DNA of 64,000 nt from Lamellibrachia columna (GCA_963662155.1 OY759262.1:56687490-56751489); one strand, 5' to 3'. Positions 35,266-46,774 are shown, numbered from the stretch's first letter. Translations and numbers: made by a program. Notes: generated from the letters alone by a model not told the origin.

Positions 35266-38200
35266 CTGCAAACAACACAATAACGCAACATTATATAATG
35301 TTTGTCGATACGAGAGTAACTAAACATCTTCAAAGTCAAACACAAATATGACAAACGTTAAATGATCTTAAATTGTTATGCAATTTTTTTTAATAGTACA
35401 ATCATAAAAGCATTTGAAAACCAAATTTTTACTATCTGACGCATTTTTGTATGAATTGCGTGGAGGCAGAAATAGCATCATCCATATCCTATTCGACATC
35501 ACAAAGTCTGTTCTTGGTCGAATGTATAAGCAGTCACAGAACATTACAATACAGAGAAAATAAAAATAATGGTAATGTTATAAGATGCTCACAAGAGGTC
35601 GCCACTTACCACAGTTGGCGCCGACGAAGCCCGATGCACAGTCGCAGGCCTCTGTGATGCCTGGACATACGCCGTTATTTTCACAGTCAGCGTCTTTCTC
35701 ACACTGGAACTCTGCAAAGAGTTAATTGTCTGTTAAATAACAGATTTGTGAGGTTAGCTTGTTCATTGTTCAAACAGATGTTGGGCTCATTCGCGCAATA
35801 ATTTCAAATATATCGCTTGCTTCACAAACTAGACAATTGGAACCCCGTGGTGTTAACATAATAGACACATATGATTACTCTCTCGATGCGCCGTATCAAG
35901 ATAGCTATCAAGCATTAAAGTCTAGTTTCCTAGTTATGTGATTGTACTTATTTAGTCTGAATAAGACCATTACATTATGTGATGTCGAACTTGCACGAAC
36001 ATCGAAGGGCATTACGTCAACAACTGTACACGTAAATGTTCACGATTCATTGATACACACAATATCACGGCTTTTGACAGAAAACATATCATATTTATAT
36101 AATTTTTAATTAAAAACACATTCTCTACCTGTTTCGCAGTTGTCTCCTATGTTGTGATCTGTGCAGTGACAAACGTTCTTGTTGCAGGTTCCACCGTTCT
36201 GACAGTCACTCGACGTGCTGCATTTCGGAGCTGTTGAAACAAGTCATAAGTTTTAAATATATCAAGTCGCTCATTGAACAATAATACATATATTATAAAA
36301 CACACACGCACGCACGCACCCACACACACACAAACACGCACGCACGCACCCCCTCCCTCCACCCCACACACACACATACACTCACACACTCATATTGTTA
36401 TCCGACTTTTTACTTGGTCCATTGTCACAGTCAATAGTAGATAGGATTTATTTTTCAAAAAATTATTATAAAAGACAAGCGAAAAAATGTATTGGGGACG
36501 GCGCTTTAAGTGCGAGTTTGTGACACCCGGACATGCCGAGGATTGTGGTTCTGTCGTTCCTCTGTCTGGTGGTGATGTAAAACTTACCACGGACTCACTG
36601 AGACGTACTCTGTATCTAACTAATCAAAATGAGAAACAGCAGAGAGTCAACGGCATTTTTCATTCAACTGCATTAACCGCCTCATATTAGGTTTCAACGA
36701 ATGACGGCTTCTTGTTTTCCTCGGCACCGTCTGCAGGACGACGAATAATATTCATGGCGAATTAGTTCAATGTTGAGGGAGAATGCCTACAAATCGAAGG
36801 GTGACACGGAATGCAAGTTAAAAGAGCGAAACACCAATATATTGAAAGGTAGGGTATATCATTGCGGGGTACTTTACTTACACATTGGTGTTGTCGTTTG
36901 TTCCGTTGTCGGGGCAACGGTAGTTTCAGTTTCAGTTGTTGTCTCAGTGGTGGACTCTGTTGTTGGGGCAACGGTAGTTTCAACTGTTGTCTCAGTGGTA
37001 AAATCTGTTGTCGGGGCAATGGTAGGTTCAGTTTCAGTTGTTATCTCAGTAGTAGACTCTGATATCATGGCAATGCTAGTTACAACTGTTTTCTCAGTAG
37101 TAGAATCTGTTGGCATGACTTGGCTGTCGGAATATTAGAATATTAATCAACGTCGACGACTAGATTTACCCCACATACACTCGCTCTAATATACGTAAGG
37201 TACATTAACAAGAAAACCAATCGAGGTACAAATGAGTAACATATAGCAAATTGGGGCTATTTTTGTTCTCTGTAACACGCATAATATTTTAATATTATTT
37301 ACCTGTTTCGCAGTCGCCGCATATCTTTTTGTCGCAACTGTACTTGAAAGCTGCAGGTGTCAAAAAGACACATATCACGTCGTCAGTAATTATTTGGATA
37401 TGCATGTAAAACAAGAATCACATCGTGAGCATGTCTGCACAACACTAACTGACTGGCACGTTGAGATGAACAATACGTTTTGTGGACGCCTTGACATTAA
37501 AACATTATACTCTCCGTGACTTTTTCTACACATCCAGTTCTTGCCATGTTGTTTCTGTAAGGTAAACGTGTGCAATCACAGAGAGCTATTGTGAAGAGTA
37601 AATGAAAAAGACGGCGTTGTTCGAGAAGTGATCACGAGAGGTCGCTACTTACCACAGTTGGCGCCGATGTAGCCAAACGCACAATCACAGGTCGCTTTGA
37701 AGCCCGGAGAACAGTTCGTACATTTGCCGTTATTTAAACAGTCAGTGTCTGTCTTACATTGGAACGCTGCAATAAGTGAAGTGTCGGTGTTCCATTAACA
37801 CTTAAAGAGCACATGTTGTCCACATTATACACCCGCCAATTGCATAGCACACTCCACAACCCGCGGACAATGTGCGTCACAGGGTGTCATGTCCATTGAC
37901 ATAAAGACGCAGTACTAAGTCAAATTCCAACTTTTGAGGGTCACAAATACGTACGAGGGGCGGGTCAAGGTCCGTCAATGACCGTTGTACGTTTAGCCAC
38001 AAAACGATCAGAATGACGACAACCAGCGACGTTATGACTAATTGACCCTAACGTATTGTTATCACCCATAAACGACCATATCGGACGATTTATATCGCTA
38101 TATATTAATTGTTTTATTCTTATAATTTTGACAGTTATTCGTATATGCAAACAACTGAACCACATACACAATGTTTCCAGGTGTGCATAAGAAAACATGC

Positions 38201-39632
38201 AATGGTACGTCATTTTGTGGTACGTCAAGGATCATATATGTCTGACGCACATATGGACAATGCCGCTCATTGTCCGAGGGTCGTGTGGCGAGTCATGCAT
38301 TTGACGGGTGTGTAAACTGTGTCTAGTTTGTTCTACAATTACAAATTCGTTTATTTGGTTACAGGCCAAACCTCATTTAACACGTTTATTCAAACACATT
38401 AAGTTCATCTATTTGCATCACAATATTACGAGATAAAAACGCTCTTAAACACGTGAATATAAATTATTGGTTATAATTGCTAAAGATCAGTCGATAACCT
38501 TTTTCGTGGTAACGAAAGTGTATAGCCTTTTTCGTGGTAACGAAAGTTATCGCCCGAACGCCGACATTTTTATTTTAATGTGCCATTATTTTATGAGGCA
38601 ACAGTCATGTGTTTATTAAATACATACAGCATGTATATTCTCACCAGTTTCGCAGTGGTCTCCGATGTAGAACTCTGTGCAGTGGCAGACGTTCTGGAAG
38701 CAGGTTCCCCCGTTCAAGCAGTCAATCGACTTGCTGCATATCGGATCTGCTGATACAACATGTAAGGGCCTACGCATCACTGCACAAATGCATTACCATT
38801 ATGTGTTACGGGAGATGACCTGCGTTTGTCAAAAGACTTGCGAATAACACATCATCAGTTCAAAAGCCTTCCGTAGAACTACTATGGTGAACCTTTAGCA
38901 GTCAAATGCGCCAAAGTCTTGCGAGATCCAATCACTGCAAGTTTCAACGGGGAGTTCCGTTTGAGCATGCATCTCACTGGTGCGCACCACTCAAGTTGGC
39001 AAATATGAACTGATACTAAATCATGTTCGACTATTCGTCTTCTCGCAGACTTATTTGCATCCTGGCGCTCAACATCGCTTGCTGCTAGCGTTCGCCAGCT
39101 AGTGTAATAGTATGCTATGCAATCGATTTGCAAATTAGATATTCTACAAAATTACATATGTGATTTTTAGAGACGTTGTATGTACTATTCAGATATTTAT
39201 ATTAGGGCGTGTCTTCCCAACTACAAGCGACGGCGGCGTATCCATTTATTAAGAAACAAATGGGTTCGCTTTCATTACCGACTCCCTTCGTCTGGCATTC
39301 CAAAATAAGTTTGATACAATATACATCATAGGTCCCTCCTATCCGGTGTTCAGGACAGGTGAAGTAAGCGACTCCGCAGAGAAGAGAACAATTTGACGAT
39401 TGAATACAACGTTTTTGAACCACCAGTAACTCTGTCTGTATTTCGTCAAAAAGTCACAAACGATAACGACAACTAAAACGACAATGTTTACGTAGACAAC
39501 AATACCTTTGACACAGAAATGAAATAAACAACGAAAAACGTACTGACCGAAGACGCAGCCACCGAACGTAAACTCGACGAATTGAACGAAAACGACAAGA
39601 GTGACCAGGAGAGACGTCATCACGCTTGCCAT
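35075..39632 (-). CDS. Secreted modular protein gene 2 (signal peptide, 6-Cys, EGF x4, Thr-rich, CBM14-like), 9 exons
   Basis: Nine exons on the minus strand: 39632-39548, 39431-39279, 38746-38645, 37766-37653, 37350-37303, 37106-36882, 36230-36129, 35711-35610 and 35265-35075. Every internal junction is phase 1 with AG and GT ends, and the lengths sum to 1122 nt (373 codons plus stop) with no internal stop. The predicted product enters the secretory path. It has a six-Cys region, two EGF-like modules, a tiny two-Cys-pair linker, a Thr/Glu-rich stalk likely to be O-glycosylated, two more EGF-like modules and a C-terminal CBM14 (peritrophin-A)-like module that could bind chitin or another glycan. 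Symmetric 1-1 exons are the classic signature of exon shuffling. I do not recognise an orthologue. A matrix, mucus or humoral recognition role is inference. Exon skipping would keep the frame, so isoforms are likely. Confidence 0.7.
35610..35711 (-). CDS. Gene 2 exon 8: EGF-like module, type A
   Basis: This 102-nt phase 1-1 exon encodes EFQCEKDADC, ENNGVC, ACDC and SGFVGANC. The acceptor is TTGCAG|AG and the donor G|GTAAGTGG. It is closely similar to the exon at 163-267. Confidence 0.75.
36129..36230 (-). CDS. Gene 2 exon 7: EGF-like module, type B
   Basis: This 102-nt phase 1-1 exon encodes APKCSTSSDC, QNGGTC, VCHC and GDNCETG. The acceptor is CAACAG|CT and the donor G|GTAGAG. Its homologue in gene 1 (725-826) has lost the acceptor AG. 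Confidence 0.75.
36882..37106 (-). CDS. Gene 2 exon 6: Thr-rich mucin-like stalk
   Basis: This 225-nt phase 1-1 exon runs from acceptor AACAG|AT to donor T|GTAAGTAA. It encodes degenerate repeats of the type TTESTTETTVAPTTE, rich in Thr, Glu, Val and Pro. Such regions are usually extended and O-glycosylated. The homologous exon of gene 1 is far longer (867 nt) through repeat expansion. Confidence 0.7.
37303..37350 (-). CDS. Gene 2 exon 5: 48-nt hybrid mini-exon
   Basis: This phase 1-1 exon encodes about 16 residues (AFKYSCDKKICGDCETG). Its start matches the start of the CBM14-like last exon (ALMYNCDTR) and its end matches the end of the EGF-B exons (GDNCETG), so it looks like a fusion of the two. 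The acceptor CTGCAG and donor G|GTAAAT are intact, but expression is not shown. Confidence 0.5.
37653..37766 (-). CDS. Gene 2 exon 4: EGF-like module, type A
   Basis: This is a 114-nt phase 1-1 exon with FQCKTDTDC, LNNGKC, TNC, TCDC and FGYIGANC. It has one more cysteine (CTNC) than the other type A modules. The acceptor is TTGCAG|CG and the donor is G|GTAAGT. Confidence 0.75.
38645..38746 (-). CDS. Gene 2 exon 3: EGF-like module, type B
   Basis: This is a 102-nt exon in phase 1-1. It carries the EGF signature: DPICSKSIDC, then LNGGTC, then VCHC and GDHCETG. The acceptor is AGCAG|AT and the donor is G|GTGAGA. Confidence 0.75.
39279..39431 (-). CDS. Gene 2 exon 2: six-cysteine module of unknown family
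   Basis: The acceptor ACAG|AG and the donor G|GTAATG are both phase 1, giving 153 nt. The exon encodes six cysteines in the order KRC, SNC, LLC, FTC, VYC, LEC. Reading past the donor meets a stop after CSWEDTP, so intron retention would give a short secreted Cys-rich peptide instead. I do not recognise the fold. It is not a standard EGF spacing. Confidence 0.5.
39548..39632 (-). CDS. Gene 2 exon 1: signal peptide
   Basis: The ATG at 39632 opens 28 codons: a short basic-free start (MASVMTSLL), a hydrophobic stretch rich in V, L and F, then GGCVF. The donor is G|GTCAGT in phase 1. A paralogous exon of exactly the same length (85 nt) and the same GGC-aromatic-G ending lies at 30304-30388, which supports both the start codon and the donor. 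Confidence 0.7.
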
Positions 39633-39639
39633 TGCTGTT

Positions 39640-39900
39640 GCAGTAGTTTCTTCTCGATCGTTAATTGCGCAGACAGTCGTAGAACTTTGCGAAACACGTG
39701 TATTTAAGCGTTGCATCATGACAGTACTGCTCCAACCAGTAGACATGCGACCTTCCCCATCGATCAAAGCGCTGACGGTTGTATCATATTCACAAAGGGG
39801 GCATAAAAACAGCCATTACCTGAGGGTGAACGATGTTTTCACTTCACATCTATTATGTCCCGCCTACTATAAAATCACTTTGGATGCCAACTTATAAGTG
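39640..39900 (-). promoter_or_regulatory. Putative promoter of gene 2
   Basis: The 5' flank holds a TATA-like TTAAATAC (minus strand, about 39690) next to a CACGTG E-box, some 55-65 nt before the ATG. The flank from about 39715 to 40130 is duplicated at 44577-45200, where no first exon remains. Function is inferred from position only. Confidence 0.3.
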
Positions 39901-40129
39901 TTTTTACAGTAGTCACTCGGTTTTTTCAGTATTGCAAGTGAAGAAGGGCGGTCTATCTGTCTCCGATGTTGGGTCGGGCGTCTCTACACAACGTCAGATT
40001 GCACAATGTGCCAAATATATGGGAATTAAAAAGGAATGTGGAAGGCGCATAAATTGAGGCAATAATTATTGGCTCGGGTTTTTACAGCAGTCATTCTTTT
40101 TTCCAGCATAGCTAGTGAGGAAGGGCGTC

Positions 40130-40234
40130 CCCCTCTCTCTCACTTCTCTCTTCTCTCTCTCTCTCTCACTCTCTCTCTATCTCTCTCTCTCTCTCGCTCT
40201 CTCTCACTCTCTCTCTCTCTCTTCTCTCTCTTCT

Positions 40235-40278
<44 letters not shown>

Positions 40279-40290
40279 TCTCTCTCAAAA
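40130..40290. repeat. (CT)n microsatellite
   Basis: A nearly pure CT tract upstream of gene 2. A similar tract stands at the matching place in the duplicated flank (44830-45050). Confidence 0.95.
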
Positions 40291-40479
40291 CTGCCTAGGT
40301 CGCGGGTATTGGTATGAACCTTAATGTGAAATGCATATATAATTCAATCTTGTTATATTAACTATATGTTTGTGATAAGCAGTCTGCAATCTAATTATGC
40401 GGCGTTCACCAGCAACCACGCGTGTTCTTCCTGACTTTCGTTTCAAAAAAATTCTCCTCTGGCGCTCTTCAAGTTCCAA

Positions 40480-40808
40480 CTACTGCGTCTGCTGCTGCTG
40501 CTGCGTCTGCTTCTGCGACTGCTGCCGCTACTACCGCTATTACTTCCTCTGCCGCTACCGTTGCCGCTACAGCCGCTACAGCCGCTTCCGCTGCTGGTGT
40601 CGCTATTGCTGCTGCTGCTGTGCACTACCACTACAACTACTATCACTACTACTACAACTACTACAACTACTACTACTACTACTTCTACTACTACTACAAC
40701 AACTACTATTACTACTACTACTACTACTAGTAGTAGTAGTAGTAGTAGTACTACTACTACAACTACTACTACTACTACTACTACTACCACTACTACCACT
40801 ACTACCAC

Positions 40809-40840
<32 letters not shown>

Positions 40841-40965
40841 TTACTACCACTACTACTAATACTACTACTACTACTACTACCACTATTACCACTATTACCA
40901 CTACTACCACCACTACTATTACTACTACTACTACTACAAATACTACTACTACTACAACTACTACA

Positions 40966-41023
<58 letters not shown>

Positions 41024-41060
41024 TTATTACTACTACTACTACTAGTATTACTCTCACTTC
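40480..41060. repeat. (CTG)n/(ACT)n compound microsatellite
   Basis: CTG/CCG-type triplets at 40480-40625 grade into a long ACT/AGT tract, with a strand switch (ACTAGTAGT) near 40726-40750. The long open frames on both strands are triplet artefacts. Confidence 0.95.
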
Positions 41061-41079
41061 AAAAGTAGAACGTCCGTAG

Positions 41080-41200
41080 AACGACTATGGTGAACCTTTA
41101 GCAGTCAAATGCCCCAAAGTCTTGCGAGATCCAATCACTGCGAGTTTCAACGGAGAGTTCCGTTTGCGCATGCATCTCACTGGTGCGCACCACTCAACTA
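41080..41200. repeat. Copy of a 120-bp segment from gene 2 intron 2
   Basis: Closely matches 38870-39000 (GACTATGGTGAACCTTTAGC, through CTGGTGCGCACCACTCAA). It lies between ACT and ATA microsatellite blocks. Confidence 0.7.
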
Positions 41201-41606
41201 CTATTACTACTACTAATAATAATAATAATAATACTATTACTACTACCAATAATAATAATACGGTATAATAGTGATAATAATAATAATAAACTGTCTAGTA
41301 ACTTCATTGAAATAAATTAACAACGTCATACACGCATCAACTTTATTACACTCAGTGGTGATAATTCACGACGCAAATCTTTGATATATTGAGTCAGAGC
41401 GATCTTATCGACACATTAACATTTAGAATGTTATTGGTGTATGCGGTCAAACAGTGGAATTGCTGTAAACACTGCATGTATAATGCATGAAGTGAGAATT
41501 GTTGATAACAACTGATAACAATTATACGTGTAGAAACTGAAGAGCCACACAGATGGAAAAGCGAACGTCTTCGATTCAATTAACTATGTAGACGCTGTTA
41601 CTTTGT

Positions 41607-41744
41607 TTAGCCGCAATTGTGAGTGGCCGGTTTATACACTAGGGGACCACATGGCGTGTCATAACAGATGCCGCCGGCTGTACACTGGATGTACCGGGTT
41701 GGCTTTGAAGCGTGGATTCCGTGTGTTGCAGTTGTACTTCGAAG
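41607..41744 (-). pseudogene. Frameshifted CBM14-like terminal exon (copy of gene 2 exon 9)
   Basis: The acceptor ATCGTAG|CT and the stop TAA (41607-41609) are kept. The start reads ASKYNCNTRNP and the end, in another frame, RYIQC, then GGICYDTPCG, then VYKPATHNCG. An internal deletion of about 53 nt relative to gene 2 shifts the frame. The flank on the 3' side, including AATAAA at 41342-41347, also matches gene 2. Confidence 0.7.
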
Positions 41745-42099
41745 CTACGATACGACAACAATTGATTTTGTATAGTAAAATATAAGCATGTTGCATACTG
41801 TGTGACAATCCATCATGTATGTTTTTGTTTTGTAAAGGTAAATGAGATTCAATAATTCTTCTTCATCTTCCATTTGAGCTCATAACTCTACGTTAGTCAC
41901 ATATAAATGTGGCTGGAGTATTTTCGAGCCGTGATCACTATTGCGTGGGAGCGGGTGATGTAATGCCGGTTCGGGTCCGTTTTAGTCAGAATATGTCGCT
42001 TCTGCGTAGTTAGGCAATACATTAGTGCATGGGCTATATGATATATAATACTAAGGACTGTATAATTGTTCTATGTTGACATGGTGAGAAAGCACTGTC

Positions 42100-44420
42100 T
42101 AAACCTTTCTACTGACGGTTGGCTAACTAATTCTTGTGTACTCTTGTTCCACAGTCTGATGGCGCTGGGGAAGAATGAGAATATGTAGGCGTCGACGCGG
42201 GTGAAAGTCTGGTAGAAGCGGTAAGCACTGCCTCTGGTGCGTGTTGGTGCGGCGGAGAATGATTCGTCGTCACATCAACCAGTTTGTGGTTGATGCGGTA
42301 CAGCATCATCAACTTGGCAGCAGCTCGTCTTCTCTCTGGTGACTTCCATTCCAAACTCTCAAGCATGTTCCCTACGCTGCTGCGTCGCCGGTAGTCATTC
42401 ATTACGAAGCGGGCTTCTTGTCTCTGGACATTCTCAACTGCTTTGGTGTACTTTTTGGTGGATGGGTCCCATACAGTCGACACATATTCCACAATAGTCG
42501 TTACAAAGGTCTGGTAACACCGCGATTTGATGGCTTGGGGGCAGCTGCTGATGTTGCGCTGTAAGAAAGCCCTGGTGTTGTTGGCCTTCTTTGTTATGTT
42601 GTCGATATGGTCATTCCATGTTAACTTCCTGTCGATGGTTACTCCAAGGTTACTTGGCGCAAGTGACCTCCTTCAGAGCTTTCCCATGGATCGAGTAGCA
42701 GCTGACTAAATTATTCTTCCTTCTGTTGGTGATTCTGATAATCTCGCACTTGTCTGGGTTGAACTCCATCAACCAGTCTGCCTCCCATTTCTGCAACCTG
42801 TCGATGTCATCTTGTAATTTATCTGCGTCAGCTCTTGTGTTGATGGTCCGGTACAAGAGGCAGTCATCAGCAAATAGACGTGCAGTTTAGGAAACTTGGT
42901 CCGGGAGGTCACTGATGTAACACAGGAAGAGGATGGGGCCGAAAACTGTGCCCTGTGGAACGCCTGAGGTGACAGCAGCTGTAAATGACCTTTTACCTTC
43001 GAGGACTACTTCTTGGGTACAGTTATTCAGGAAGCTTTGGATCCATTCCAATGCATTTCCTCTCATGCCGTAATGATGTAATTTGGCTTCCAGATGGGGG
43101 TCAGACACTGTAACAAATGCTTTAGAGAAATCCAGCAGCACAGCGTCGATCTGTCCAGCATCATGGAGGCTCTTGGCTAGGTCATCAACTGTTGGATAAG
43201 CTGGGTTTCGCAAGATCTACGTTTGCGGATGCCATGCTGATAGTCAGTTAATAGGTTGAGGTTTTCCAGGTGGTCCATAAAGTTGCTGTGCATGATGTGC
43301 TCCAGAGATTTGCGGGAAATGCTCGTTAGAGAGATAGGTCTGTAGTTTGTTGGTGAACCTCTATCTCCCTTCTTGTTGACTGGAATAACCCAAGCATGTT
43401 TCCAATCTACCGGCACGGTGCCTTGATCAAGGGATGATTGGTAGATGAGCGTTAGTACTGGTGCAATCTCAGCGGCATAGTCTTTCAGCAGCCTGGCAGG
43501 AATCGCATCAGGTCCAATGGGGTTTAAATGCATCGAGGAGTTTTCTCACGCCAGTTTCACATACTGTGATATCTGGCAAGACACTGTATTTACAAGTTCC
43601 AAGGTTCGGCACGTTAATCTTGCCTCCTTTAGTGAAGACCGATTAATTGGGTGTTAAGAATACCAGCTTTAGTCTGGCTATCGCTGTGGACAATGCCATT
43701 CTTCTTGAGTGGGACTACTCCGCTGTTGTCGTTTTTCTTGCTTTTGATGAACAACCAAAACTTCTTCAGATTGCCCCCATTCTGGTTGCTTTCTCCTATC
43801 ATGGAGTTAATGTATTGGTAATGCGCCTTGTAGTATAGTAGTAGTATATTGTAGTATTTATTTTTCTTTCTAGACAGTTTTCTTATCTTGCCGTTGGCCC
43901 AGGGCTGATTGTAGCGCTGGGAAGACAGTTTTGTTGGAACGTGATTGCCCTATACGCTTTGGCATTTGGCTGTAAATAATGCCCACAATGTTTCCACAGG
44001 TGTTTCCGGGTTGTATCGGGTTTGCATCTCTTCAGCAAAAGCAGCTAGATCTTCCTTGATCAGTTCAGTGTCTGCTTTCTTCCATATGTGGATCTTCCTC
44101 TGGACAGGTCTTTGTCTTTTTGGCACGATATCCGAGTTTACGTAGACAGCTGCGTCATGATCACTGACCCCTGGTATTGGCTCGCATCTGTTGACGAGGG
44201 AAGATGAAGAGTTCATTTATGTACTGATGTTTCGATATGGTGATTGTTTGCCAATTGACATCTGGGAGGTTTGCGTCTCTTGCAATCCACAGGGGGCTGT
44301 TTGGGAATTTCCTGGCTATGCTTGATATGGCATCACACATACAGTTTGTGTAATCAGAGTTGTTGTTTGTTGAATTACTTTTCAAATGTGCGAATGTGCT
44401 AAATAAAACAATCACAGCAG
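42100..44420 (-). mobile_element. Degenerate LINE (CR1/L2-like), minus strand
   Basis: Broken frames run in order. The endonuclease part reads PLWIARDANLPDVNWQ near 44300. RT shows IGPDAIPARLLKDYA near 43500, NYRPISLTSISRK near 43350, [15 protein letters not shown] near 43230, LLDFSKAF near 43130, [13 protein letters not shown] near 42960 and FNPDKCEII near 42750. The C-terminal part reads QRQEARFVMNDY near 42420 and FFPSAIRLWNK near 42160. Several frameshifts occur and the FADD region is damaged. It lies between the two surviving ends of a gene-2 paralog. Confidence 0.8.
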
Positions 44421-44544
44421 CACTGGAAGCTATATTTCTTCAATAAGACGCATGCTTCCTATTAATTGTTTTATAAATACCAACTGTCCGTGCCATTTTC
44501 ATACACATTTGACATGTGCCGTTCTCGCCAAGATCTTGAACGAA

Positions 44545-44832
44545 TGTTTAAACTAAGCAGTCACAGAAACTTACAGTGCATATGAAAGATGCGTCACGAC
44601 GGTACTGCTCCAACCGGTCGACGTACGACCTTCCCATCAATCAAAGCGCTGACGGCTGTGTCGTATTCACAAATGGAGCAGAAGAAACAGCCATTACCTG
44701 AGGGTGTAAGATGTTTTCACTTCACATATATTATGTCCCGCCTACTTTATAATCACTTTGGGTGACAACTTGTAATTGTTGTTACAGCAGTCATTCGGTT
44801 TTTTTCCAGTATTGCGGAGGAAGGGCGTCCTT

Positions 44833-44901
<69 letters not shown>

Positions 44902-44917
44902 CTCTCCTCTCTCTCTC

Positions 44918-44999
<82 letters not shown>

Positions 45000-45009
45000 T
45001 CTCTCTCTC

Positions 45010-45052
<43 letters not shown>

Positions 45053-45240
45053 GTTGAGACGGGCGTCTCTACACATCACTTTGGATGCCAACATGTAAGT
45101 ATTTCTACAACAGTCATTCTATTTACCAGTATTATGAGTGAGGAAGGGCGTCTCTGCACAACGTCAACTTACACAATGTGCCAAATATATGGGCATTAAA
45201 AAGGAATGTCGAAGGCGTATAAAATGAGGCAATAATGATT
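44545..45240 (-). pseudogene. Duplicated 5' flank of gene 2 without its gene
   Basis: 44577-44830 and 45060-45240 match 39715-40130 (for example CAAAGCGCTGACGG, GTCCCGCCTACT). At about 44545-44575 the match switches to the intron between EGF-A and the last exon (compare 35520-35560). So the coding exons between promoter and last intron were deleted from this copy. Confidence 0.55.
44830..45050. repeat. (CT)n microsatellite
   Basis: A CT tract with occasional TCC interruptions. Open frames of both strands (SLSLSL, REREER) are artefacts. Confidence 0.95.
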
Positions 45241-46070
45241 GGTGCGGGTGTGAACCAAACGTCCAGTTCATACCAACCTTTGTACTAGAAAACGTCAGTA
45301 AATTAATCAATGTGACATGTGATGACGTATTTGAATATCCCATGATCTAAAGCTCATTTTGTCTGAGTTATATGTCTGGGTCGCGGGTATTAGTATGTAT
45401 CTGAATGTGAATTATATGTATACATAAAATCTTTTTTATGTGTTAGTAATAAGCAGTCTGCACGGCGCATTAAACCTTTCCTTCTTCATGTAATATTTTT
45501 ATCGTGATGATAATCTGAACAGTACTTTAGTGCATTCTATTTTTGTGTTTTTCCCAAAGACGGGTTTACGAGGCTTTGTTGCATACAGTTTTGATTCAAT
45601 GCATTTACGTGACCTGAGCGACACTTTTTATTTTCACACTTACATTCATGTGAATTCTTCCATAAGGGATTTTACAACGTCTTATTGCATACTTCTATTT
45701 GAATGTATACATAATTTTTTCACAGCAATGCTTTGTCTTATTATTGTTGTATTATATATTATATTATATTATTGTTTTTCTTGATGAGATTGTTTGTGTT
45801 AACTGATGAGCTGTCTTTCATCGACATACATGTATACCATTGTTTTCACGATGGGTATGTTGATGTTAGCTGATAGGCTGTCTCATCGATATACACGTAT
45901 AATGTTTTCTGTCGGTGCAATTATTAAATGACCTTTACCAACAATTACTTTTTGTCAGTATGCCCTTCCATAGCAAACGAGCTCACGGTTCTGCCGTCAA
46001 ATAAGCATCAACGAGGCATGACAAAGTTTTACTTTAACCATCAACAACATCTAATCCGATAAACTAGGTG
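45241..46070. other. No recognised gene
   Basis: AT-rich sequence. Two partly similar stretches at 45785-45900 (GCTGTC..ATCGA.ATACA) may be a short tandem duplication. Confidence 0.35.
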
Positions 46071-46079
46071 TTACATCTA

Positions 46080-46720
46080 GAATCCGTCGGTGGCGTCAAT
46101 GTATGAGGAGCCAACAGCGGTGGAGACCGTTGAGGAACAGTGTGGAGTAGATGTGGGCCTCAGACAGAGAAGTGCTTTGATGCCCCTGCGTTTCATGTTG
46201 GTGATGAATCTGATCAGGGAAACCTGTCGAAGCACGAAGTACTGAAAAAAGATACTGTAGGCTGACGACATAACACCGATGGCAGATGACAAGGAGGAAC
46301 TACAGACATAGCAAGAATGGAACAACATCTTCGGAAAACATGGCTTTCGCCTGAATCTTCAGAAGACCGAATTATAGGTGAAAAGGAGGTGGGCCAGCAT
46401 ATAGTAGTTGACGGAACTCCATTAAGCAAGTGGACAGCTTTGTATATTTGGCCAGTTGCAAGAAGGATAAGCAGCATGGAGGAAGGTGACATGTACGAGG
46501 TGGGACAGTAAGTTGACGAGACATCTAAATGAAACAGTAAAGAGGAAGCCTACGTTGTACCAGCTTGTGTGAATGGGTTGGAAACAGTTGCACTGACAGA
46601 GACCTTGAGCAGAAGCAGAAGATCGCGATGGATGCAGTCGACTTGTCGAAAGGGCAGATCATATTGAGTGAGGTGGCCTCCACCCGTCAGTGGACAAGGG
46701 CGGAAGATGAAGAAGGTTTA
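46080..46720 (+). mobile_element. Degenerate RTE-like RT fragment
   Basis: Plus-strand frames with stops: VGLRQRSALMPLRFMLVMN, then ADDITPMADDKEEL, then WNNIFGKHGFRLNLQKTE, and EEVGQ in the connection region. They match the RT block order of the RTE element at 60.3-61.3 kb (YADDLAIIAESKQDL, FEKHGLRMSLEKTEVM). Confidence 0.6.
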
Positions 46721-46774
46721 TAATCCGTTTTAGCCTCGTATATCACCGTGAAAAGCACGACCTGATATAATTCA

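Noticed and set aside
40397..41079. Long frames of poly-Leu, poly-Thr and poly-Val on both strands
   Set aside because: Triplet microsatellite (ACT/CTG)n gives open frames in every register.
44753..45199. RE- and SL-repeat frames
   Set aside because: (CT)n microsatellite artefact.
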